This document shows, piece after piece, positions 41,383 to 47,028 of a DNA stretch of 47,028 nt (position 1 is its first letter; every line of letters begins with the position of its first letter). Both the position numbers and the translations under genes were made by a program. Below the pieces are notes generated by a model that was not told the origin of the DNA, ran no database searches, and saw only the letters and a program-made list of their open reading frames with translations. Source of the DNA: Calditrichota bacterium (GTDB lineage Bacteria; Electryoneota; AABM5-125-24; Hatepunaeales; Hatepunaeaceae); the NCBI GenBank assembly GCA_016867835.1, contig VGIQ01000008.1, positions 1 to 47,028 on the forward strand, given 5' to 3'.

Positions 41383-41932
41383 GGACAAAATCCGCCGTGC
41401 CGTGAGGCTTATCCTCGAAGGTATCGGAGAAGACCCCGACCGCGAAGGCCTCGCCGGGACGCCCGACCGGATCGTCCGGATGTTCGGCGAAATCTACAAG
41501 GGGGTCGGGGTCGAGCCGTCCGAAAAGGTGTCGCTCTACACCTCGGAAAACCAGGACGAGATGATCGTCGTCAAGGACATCCCGTTCTATTCGATGTGCG
41601 AGCATCACCTGCTCCCCTTCTGGGGGCACGTCTCGATAGGCTACATTCCGGGCAACAATCAGGTAACCGGCTTTTCGAGTCTGGTGCGGCTGGTTGAAAC
41701 CGTCGCTGCCCGCCCTCAGATTCAGGAGCGGATGACGACCGAACTGGCGGATGTTCTGGTGCAAAGGCTGAAGCCGAACGGGGTCATCGTGGTGATCAAG
41801 GCGCGGCACCTCTGCATCGCGATGCAGGGCGTCCGGCGGGAGGCGACCGAGACGATCACCTCGGCGCAACGAGGCTACCTGAGGAAGCAGATCACCCGGC
41901 TGGAAGCGCTCAATCTGATGGGCGGGCGATAG
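41375..41932 (+). CDS. folE: GTP cyclohydrolase I
   Basis: A 185-residue enzyme that makes 7,8-dihydroneopterin triphosphate from GTP, the first step to folate and biopterin. 'MCEHHLLPFWGHVSIGYIPG' and 'ARHLCIAMQGVR' carry the zinc-binding Cys/His residues, and 'VTGFSSLVRLVETVAARPQIQERMT' is the family's next block. The ATG at 41375 overlaps the ftsH stop by 8 bp and gives the normal length; longer forms would translate the ftsH extension in another frame. Translational coupling to ftsH is likely. Confidence 0.95.
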
Positions 41933-41933
41933 G

Positions 41934-42989
41934 ATGGGGCTTAACTCATTCGACAGCGATTTCGATGCACGACTGCCTCTATCGCACCGACTATTGCGCG
42001 CTGTCGGTTCACTCCGCGAGTTTCGCGGGCAAGAAGCGCTCTTTATCAGGCAGCGTCCCGAAGTTCTACAAGCCCTGCGCCGCACCGCCATCATAGCATC
42101 GACGGAGTCGAGCAACCGGATTGAGGGAATTGCCCCCCCGCGAAAGCGGTTGGTGGAAATCGTCGAGGGGCAAGCCCCCAATGGTGACCGATCCGAACAG
42201 GAGGTCGCTGGCTACCGGGACGTTCTCAACACTATACATGAGCACCACCGGGGTATTCCCTTCAATGTGAACATCGTCCTCCAATTCCACCGCGATCTCT
42301 TCAGATACACCGCTGCCGGCGGGGGGCATTGGAAGGTCTCACAGAACGAGATCACCGAGACCCTGCCCGATGGCAGCAGGTGGCAACGATTCCTTCCGGT
42401 CGCGCCGCACTTGACCGATCAAGCGATGCGGGACCTGCACGAGTCCTTCGACCGAAACTGGCAGGCGCAGCAAATTGACCCGTTGCTCCTGATACCGGCA
42501 TATGTTTTCGATTTTCTCTGCATCCACCCCTTTGGCGACGGCAACGGCCGGATGGCGCGCCTTCTCACCCTGCTCTTGTTCTATCGGGCAGGGTTCGAGG
42601 TCGGTCGATACATCAGCCTTGAGCGAATCATAGAGAAGACTAAGGAGGAATACTACCGAACGCTCGAACTGTCGTCCGCCGGTTGGCATAATGGCGAGCA
42701 CAGTCTGGCGCCGTGGACGGAATACTTCCTCGGCATGCTGACGGCTGCGTATCGCAAATTTGAGGAAAGGGTTGGAAAGGTGTCGGGAAAGCGAGGCTTC
42801 AAGCGCGATATGGTGCTGGCAGCAATAGAGAGTCGAGCCGCTTCGTTCACCATTAGAGAGATCGCGGAGCGCTGTTCAATAGTAGGCATCGACCATATTC
42901 GTCAGGTGCTGAATGCGGCCCGGCGAGAGGGACGCTTGGAGGTTGTCGGACATGGCAAAGCGGCGCGCTGGCGGAAGACGGGACTGTGA
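41934..42989 (+). CDS. Fic-domain protein (AMP-transferase type)
   Basis: A 351-residue Fic protein. The catalytic loop HPFGDGNGR is at 198-206 (His198 is the catalytic residue). An N-terminal helix carries 'SNRIEG', matching the [S/T]xxxE[G/N] inhibitory motif found in class II Fic proteins, so activity is probably self-restrained. The C-terminal about 75 residues look like a winged helix ('ASFTIREIAERCSIVGIDHIRQVLNAARREGRLEVVG'), as in many cytoplasmic Fic proteins. Targets are unknown. It starts 1 bp after the folE stop, so it is the last gene of the operon. Confidence 0.9.
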   Translation: MGLNSFDSDFDARLPLSHRLLRAVGSLREFRGQEALFIRQRPEVLQALRRTAIIASTESSNRIEGIAPPRKRLVEIVEGQAPNGDRSEQEVAGYRDVLNTIHEHHRGIPFNVNIVLQFHRDLFRYTAAGGGHWKVSQNEITETLPDGSRWQRFLPVAPHLTDQAMRDLHESFDRNWQAQQIDPLLLIPAYVFDFLCIHPFGDGNGRMARLLTLLLFYRAGFEVGRYISLERIIEKTKEEYYRTLELSSAGWHNGEHSLAPWTEYFLGMLTAAYRKFEERVGKVSGKRGFKRDMVLAAIESRAASFTIREIAERCSIVGIDHIRQVLNAARREGRLEVVGHGKAARWRKTGL

Positions 42990-43159
42990 AGGCAATGAAA
43001 TCGACTTTGGGGCATTTTGGGGCATTTATGGTATTAGAATCTCCAGCCAGACTACCTTCCACGATGCACAACTCAATTTATTTTAATAAGTTACACGATT
43101 GTCTCGATTAGCGTATGCCAGAGTATTAGTGGCATTAAAGTGGTTGTTGATACCACTAA

Positions 43160-43273
43160 TCGCCGCCTCGCGTTCTCACCATCGACGCCACCGCCCTCCC
43201 CGCCGGGTGGTATCAGTTGAATCTCACTGCAGGAAATCGGACGGTCAGCAAGTCTATCGTATTGGGAAAATAG
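43160..43273 (+). pseudogene. Remnant of a type IX-like C-terminal sorting domain
   Basis: The frame opened by a stop at 43157 reads about 37 codons ending in 'VLTIDATALPAGWYQLNLTA' and then 'GNRTVSKSIVLGK' before TAG (43271-43273). 'LPAGxYxLxLxxGxxxxSKxxVLxK' is the end pattern of PNPFN-type sorting domains. Upstream codons contain stops and no start. It is the 3' scar of a lost secreted-protein gene. Confidence 0.65.
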
Positions 43274-43278
43274 ATATC

Positions 43279-43344
43279 TCACCACAGAGAGCACAAAGGG
43301 ACACAGAGATTTGACTCTGTGCTTCTCCGTGTCCTCTGTGGTGA
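43279..43344. repeat. CACAGAG inverted repeat
   Basis: Outer arms TCACCACAGAG (43279-43289) and CTCTGTGGTGA (43334-43344), 11 bp perfect; inner arms CACAGAG (43302-43308) and CTCTGTG (43315-43321). It lies 10 bp before the TPR gene. Confidence 0.8.
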
Positions 43345-43354
43345 ATAAAAGTCA

Positions 43355-44962
43355 GTGTTTCTCACCGATCACCTCGCCTATCTTTCCGGCTGGATACCCT
43401 TCGGCCTTGGCATAATCCCGCTCGTGGGCGGAGCCTTCACCTTCATCTGGTGGACGGTCTGGAAGGGGACGGGATTCTACACCGTCCGGCGCTTTCGCCT
43501 TGTCCTACTCATTGGCTGGGCATCTGTCGTGACGCTCTATACGGCGCTCTGGTCGCTCAAGCCTCCGCCGCCGGTGCCGATCCGGGTCCACACGATCCTA
43601 TACGACCCTACCTACTACACCACCGGCGCGTGGCGGACGCAACTGGTGTCGGAAACGATCCAGAACCGGCTCGTCGCATCGCCGGACCCGATCAACGTCC
43701 GGATCGGCAACTTCACGCCGGGCAGTTGGTTCGTGCCGCCCGATCCTCATGCTCTCGACCGATTGCTCCTCGATCTGCGAGTCAACTACATCGTTCGGGT
43801 GGGACTGAAGGACACCGCCGGCGTCGTCACGGTGCATATTCTGCGGCGGAGCGGGGAGACCTACCGCGAGGTCGCGGAGTTCGATACGCCGCCCGTCGAA
43901 GGGCCGCGCGCCGCAGTCTGGGCGGCGCGGGAAGTTGCCGTCAGGATCGGCGACCGGTCGAATCCAAATCCCTGGCCCGGAATGCCTCCCAATCTGCCGG
44001 GCATTGCCTTCCAACGCTACTACACCGCACTTGCTAGCCTGACCCGGGAAACGACTCAAGCGCCGCTCGACAGTCTGCGGCAACTCGCTGCCGACTATCC
44101 CAAGTGGGCAGCGCCCCGAATCGCATTCGCGAGCCACCTCCTGCAGAGCAATCCGGGGCTTTATCCAGACGAGATCGACTCGCTGCTGACCGAGGCTCTT
44201 CATGTCGAACCGGACCGTGCCGAAGGGCTCCTGCAATATGGTCGGTTCAACCTCGAGTTTCGCCGCTGGGACGAAGCCGAGTCGGCGCTCAAGTTGGCTT
44301 TCCACTATGGCCCCGATGATCCGCGGGTCTATCTCTACTTGGCACGGCTATCAGAAGCGCGACTTGCCGACCTCCGATTGAAGTCGCGGATTGACCTCCT
44401 CGAGCGGGCGATCGTCCTCGATCCCGGCTATGAGGCGGCGCGGCTGCTCCTGGCAAGTGAGTGGAAACGTCGCGGGCGCCGGCCGATCGCCCATAAGGTG
44501 CTTGAAGACGGCCTCGCGATCAATCAAAAATCGCCGACGCTGCTTCTGTCGAAGTCGTCGCTCGAGATCGAAATGACCCGCTTTCCGGCAGCCATCGCGA
44601 CCTGCGATTCGCTCCTTACATACTCGCCCCGTCATCCGAAGGCACTCTATAACCGCGGCCTGGCGCTTATCGGGGTAAAACGTTACGATGAAGCGGTCGG
44701 GTCCTTCAAGGAGTCGCTCGAAGCCGGCGGGACGCCCGAAAATTACTACTACCTCGGAGTCGTCCATCAGAAAACGGGACGTTACGAGGAGGCCATTAAA
44801 TGGTATCAGCGACGCTTCGCTGCCCTCAAGAGCAGCGATGACCAGGGCGCCAAGTCGGCCCGGGCGCGCATCGAGATGTTGCGCGCCTGGCTCGCCGATA
44901 CGACCCGGTCTCGTCCGACGTTGAATGTGGACCATGAAGTGGAGGCTGCGGCCGATGATTAG
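43355..44962 (+). CDS. Membrane-anchored TPR protein
   Basis: A 535-residue protein read from a GTG; the true start is uncertain, as the region just upstream is an inverted repeat. Two N-terminal transmembrane helices (about 13-33 and 47-67) are followed by a beta-type domain of about 130 residues ('VPIRVHTILYDPTYYTTGAWRTQLVSETIQNRLV'). TPR units (about 235-500) come next, including 'HPKALYNRGLALIGVKRYDEAVGSFKESLEAGGTPENYYYLGVVHQKTGRYEEAIKWY'. Probably a scaffold for an envelope complex; the partner is unknown. It overlaps the next gene by 8 bp. Confidence 0.75.
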   Translation: MFLTDHLAYLSGWIPFGLGIIPLVGGAFTFIWWTVWKGTGFYTVRRFRLVLLIGWASVVTLYTALWSLKPPPPVPIRVHTILYDPTYYTTGAWRTQLVSETIQNRLVASPDPINVRIGNFTPGSWFVPPDPHALDRLLLDLRVNYIVRVGLKDTAGVVTVHILRRSGETYREVAEFDTPPVEGPRAAVWAAREVAVRIGDRSNPNPWPGMPPNLPGIAFQRYYTALASLTRETTQAPLDSLRQLAADYPKWAAPRIAFASHLLQSNPGLYPDEIDSLLTEALHVEPDRAEGLLQYGRFNLEFRRWDEAESALKLAFHYGPDDPRVYLYLARLSEARLADLRLKSRIDLLERAIVLDPGYEAARLLLASEWKRRGRRPIAHKVLEDGLAINQKSPTLLLSKSSLEIEMTRFPAAIATCDSLLTYSPRHPKALYNRGLALIGVKRYDEAVGSFKESLEAGGTPENYYYLGVVHQKTGRYEEAIKWYQRRFAALKSSDDQGAKSARARIEMLRAWLADTTRSRPTLNVDHEVEAAADD

Positions 44963-45695
44963 CCCCTTCGACGGATTCATGCTGAGCGCGCACCGGGGCG
45001 GGCTTTACTACCGCCCTGAGAACAGCCTCGCAGCGTTCGCCTACTCGCTTGACAATGGCATCGGCTGGGTCGAGTGCGATGTGCGTCTCTCGAAAGACCT
45101 GAAATGCGTCCTCTATCACGACGAGGAGGTTGTCTTCCCGCATAACGGCTCGAAGCGGGTGCGGGAGTTGACAAGTGCCGAGTTGCGCGCTGCCGACATC
45201 GGCGGCGGCGAAGGCGTAACGACGCTCGATGATGCCTTTCGACGTTTCGGCGGGCAACTGGCCTTCGATGTCGAACTGAAGGAACTCGACGCCGTCGAGC
45301 ACGCGCTCGACGTGATCGACCGGTGTCATATGAGCGACCGGTCTATGGTCACGTCGTTCATTCCGGAAGCGCTGCAGGCTGCCCGGGACCATAAGCCGTC
45401 GCTCGTGCGGGGGCTTCTGGTGGACCGGCTAACGGGCCGGATAGTCCGCGGTCGCAGCGGTGTCCGAGGGGCGCTCCTGTTGGGCTGCGACTATCTTCTC
45501 CCTCATCATACCCTCCTGACGCCCGAATGGGTCGTCGAAGCCCACGTCGAGGGGCTCAAGGTCGTCGCCTGGACGGTGAACCGGCTGGACGATGCGGCAA
45601 GGCTACTTGATTGGGGCATCGACGGGATCATCTCCGACCGTCCCGACTACCTTAAACCGCTCATCCGCGAAAAGCGGCCGGGCGAAGGCATTTAA
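44955..45695 (+). CDS. ugpQ: Glycerophosphodiester phosphodiesterase
   Basis: A 246-residue enzyme without a signal peptide, thus cytoplasmic like UgpQ. 'SAHRGGLYYRPENSLAAF' supplies catalytic His13 and the Glu of 'PEN'. 'VECDVRLSKD' gives the metal-binding Glu/Asp, 'LAFDVELKE' the next acidic pair, and 'IDGIISDRPDYL' is the C-terminal signature. It hydrolyses deacylated phospholipids to glycerol-3-phosphate and an alcohol. The ATG at 44955 overlaps the TPR stop by 8 bp; an ATG at 44925 is the alternative. Confidence 0.9.
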   Translation: MISPFDGFMLSAHRGGLYYRPENSLAAFAYSLDNGIGWVECDVRLSKDLKCVLYHDEEVVFPHNGSKRVRELTSAELRAADIGGGEGVTTLDDAFRRFGGQLAFDVELKELDAVEHALDVIDRCHMSDRSMVTSFIPEALQAARDHKPSLVRGLLVDRLTGRIVRGRSGVRGALLLGCDYLLPHHTLLTPEWVVEAHVEGLKVVAWTVNRLDDAARLLDWGIDGIISDRPDYLKPLIREKRPGEGI

Positions 45696-45816
45696 TGCTC
45701 CTCCGGTAACTCCGCATCACCCTATCCAATTTCTTGATTTTCGATTCGTCTAACGCTCGTAGGCCGGACTTCACAGGATTCTTCTCTTCCCATACCCTTT
45801 TCCATTTGTAAGTAGA

Positions 45817-46965
45817 ATGGGTTTACGCAAACTACAGACCCTCCGCAGCGCAAACGGCCGCGAGGCGCACCACGAGACGAGATGGACCAGCGATCCTGCG
45901 GTCCGTAAGGTGCGGGTAGGACCGCTCCAGATCGGCGGCGGCGCGCCGGTGGTCGTTCAGTCGATGTGCTCGACCGACACCCGCGACGTCCGGACGACCC
46001 TTGCGCAGGTGCATCGTCTCGTCGAAGCCGGCTGCGAACTGGTGCGCGTCGCGGTGCCGGACGAGGAGGCTTCGGCAGCGCTGCCGGACATCGTGAGAGA
46101 GGCCGGCGTCCCGATCGTCGCCGACATTCACTTTCACTACAAGCGGGCGCTCGAAGCGATCGCCGCCGGCGTCGCCAAGGTGCGGCTCAATCCGGGCAAC
46201 ATCGGCTCGCGCGACCGGGTGAAAGCGGTCGTCGAGGCTGCCGGCGAAGCCGGTATTCCGATCCGAATCGGCGTCAACAGCGGCTCGATGCCCGACGACA
46301 TCCTCCAGCGCGATAACTACATCGTTACGCCGCAGGGGATGGTCGATGCCGCTCTCCGCGAGGTCGAACTCCTCGAGCGGGAAGGCTTCCGCGACATCGT
46401 CGTTTCGATGAAGGCAACGGAGACGAAGGTGATGGTGGAGGCGAACCGCCTCTTTCGCCGGGCGACCGACATCCCACTCCATCTGGGGATCACCGAAGCG
46501 GGGCTGGAGGGCTACGGCTCGATCAAGTCGGCGATCGGGATCGGCAGTCTCTTGATCGATAGCATCGGCGAGACGATCCGGGTCAGTCTGACTGCCGAGC
46601 CGGAAGAGGAGATCAAGGTCTGCTGGTGGATACTCGAATCGACCGGGGTGCGGCGTCGTTCGCCGGAACTGGTCGCCTGCCCGACCTGCGGGCGGATCGA
46701 GATTGATCTCTTCAGCCTGACGGCGGAGGTTGAGAAAATGCTGAAGGGCCTCGATTTGCCGATCAAAGTGAGCGTGATGGGCTGCGTCGTCAACGGGCCG
46801 GGGGAGTGCCGCGACGCCGACATTGGGCTGGTGGGCGGCAAGGGAAAAGGGCTGATCCTGCGCCATGGCGCAATCGTCCACACCGTCGCGGAGGAGGATC
46901 TGCTGCCGAAGTTCCGGGAGGAACTGGCGGCGCTGGTGGAAGAGGAGCGAGGTCGAACCGCGTAA
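45817..46965 (+). CDS. ispG: 4-hydroxy-3-methylbut-2-en-1-yl diphosphate synthase
   Basis: A 382-residue iron-sulfur enzyme of the MEP isoprenoid pathway. The N-terminal TIM barrel ('VQSMCSTDTRDVRTTLAQVHRLVEAGCELVRVAVPD', 'VADIHFHYKRALEAIAAGVAKVRLNPGNIG') is followed by the 4Fe-4S domain. That domain has C288 and C291 ('VACPTCGRIEIDL'), C323 and E330 ('GCVVNGPGE'). It is the short bacterial type without a central insert. The first about 25 residues before 'RKVRVGPLQIGG' are variable, so the start could be slightly later. A hairpin terminator follows. It implies that the organism makes isoprenoids by the MEP route. Confidence 0.95.
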   Translation: MGLRKLQTLRSANGREAHHETRWTSDPAVRKVRVGPLQIGGGAPVVVQSMCSTDTRDVRTTLAQVHRLVEAGCELVRVAVPDEEASAALPDIVREAGVPIVADIHFHYKRALEAIAAGVAKVRLNPGNIGSRDRVKAVVEAAGEAGIPIRIGVNSGSMPDDILQRDNYIVTPQGMVDAALREVELLEREGFRDIVVSMKATETKVMVEANRLFRRATDIPLHLGITEAGLEGYGSIKSAIGIGSLLIDSIGETIRVSLTAEPEEEIKVCWWILESTGVRRRSPELVACPTCGRIEIDLFSLTAEVEKMLKGLDLPIKVSVMGCVVNGPGECRDADIGLVGGKGKGLILRHGAIVHTVAEEDLLPKFREELAALVEEERGRTA

Positions 46966-46982
46966 TGACCGATGCCCGGTAG

Positions 46983-47002
46983 GGGCGCGAAGAATCGCGC
47001 CC
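46983..47002 (+). terminator. Hairpin after ispG
   Basis: GGGCGCGA-AGAA-TCGCGCCC, an 8-bp stem with a tetraloop, 17 bp after the ispG stop, flanked by GTAGGGG/CGTAGGGG. Little U-run follows. Confidence 0.5.
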
Positions 47003-47028
47003 GCGTAGGGGTTTGATGCTTGTGGCAC

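Larger units (their letters stand above)
42990..43354. other. Gene-free 365-bp region with decayed gene and inverted repeat
   Basis: No intact gene. It holds AT-rich sequence (42995-43090), a remnant of a sorting-domain gene (43160-43273) and a large inverted repeat (43279-43344). Confidence 0.7.

Overview
The window looks like a chromosomal contig from an uncultured, GC-rich, Gram-negative bacterium, most likely of the FCB (Fibrobacteres-Chlorobi-Bacteroidetes) superphylum or a neighbouring candidate phylum. The Gram-negative call rests on an LpxL-type lipid A acyltransferase, a LapA/LapB pair and a patatin fused to an Omp85-type barrel. The FCB call rests on secreted proteins that end in a 'PNPFN'-type C-terminal sorting domain (7351-8973 and 31679-34804). 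The lineage is inference; there is no rRNA in the window.

Layout. 1-9.0 kb: a propeller/Y_Y_Y sensor-like membrane protein, a lipid A acyltransferase, a D12-class adenine methyltransferase, RNase HI, thioredoxin and a secreted beta-helix protein. 9.1-11.3 kb: an M1-type peptidase on the minus strand. 11.5-22.9 kb: a compact phage-derived block on the plus strand. It holds a small protein, a decoration-like protein, the major capsid protein, two structural or connector proteins, large terminase, portal, a protease-like protein, two proteins with signal peptides (one fibre-like), two small membrane proteins that look like lysis genes, and an M15-like endolysin. A membrane-protein gene of the other orientation sits between terminase and portal. 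No integrase, repressor, tail tube, tape measure or replication gene is visible. 22.9-23.7 kb: a two-gene cassette ending in a DUF2335 protein, behind a near-consensus promoter. 23.8-37.2 kb: FKBP isomerase, histidine kinase, MFS transporter, CtpA-type protease, patatin-barrel protein, M14 carboxypeptidase, SPOR protein and lapAB. 37.4-43.0 kb: a tight operon tilS-ftsH-folE-fic. 43.2-47.0 kb: a decayed sorting-domain remnant, a TPR protein, a glycerophosphodiester phosphodiesterase and ispG.

The most unusual feature lies between the capsid gene and the next structural gene, on the strand opposite to the phage operon (13.6-13.9 kb). A tRNA-like gene with a long variable arm and an enlarged anticodon loop is followed by a predicted, separately promoted small RNA that ends in an intrinsic terminator. 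The first 19 nt of that small RNA are complementary, apart from one 2-nt bulge, to the D-stem/anticodon arm of the tRNA-like RNA. I do not recognise this pair from any described system.

The non-coding sequence is full of short tandem repeats. Most have a 7-bp period (one 8-bp, one 6-bp), their units differ from place to place, and they often touch a stop or start codon, especially in the phage block. Two further repeat families are present: CCCGC/GCGGG hairpins, sometimes with a shared 26-nt tail, and a modular element of about 190 bp found at 4.3 kb and 35.6 kb. Several promoters share the pattern TTGnnn-17/18-TATATT.
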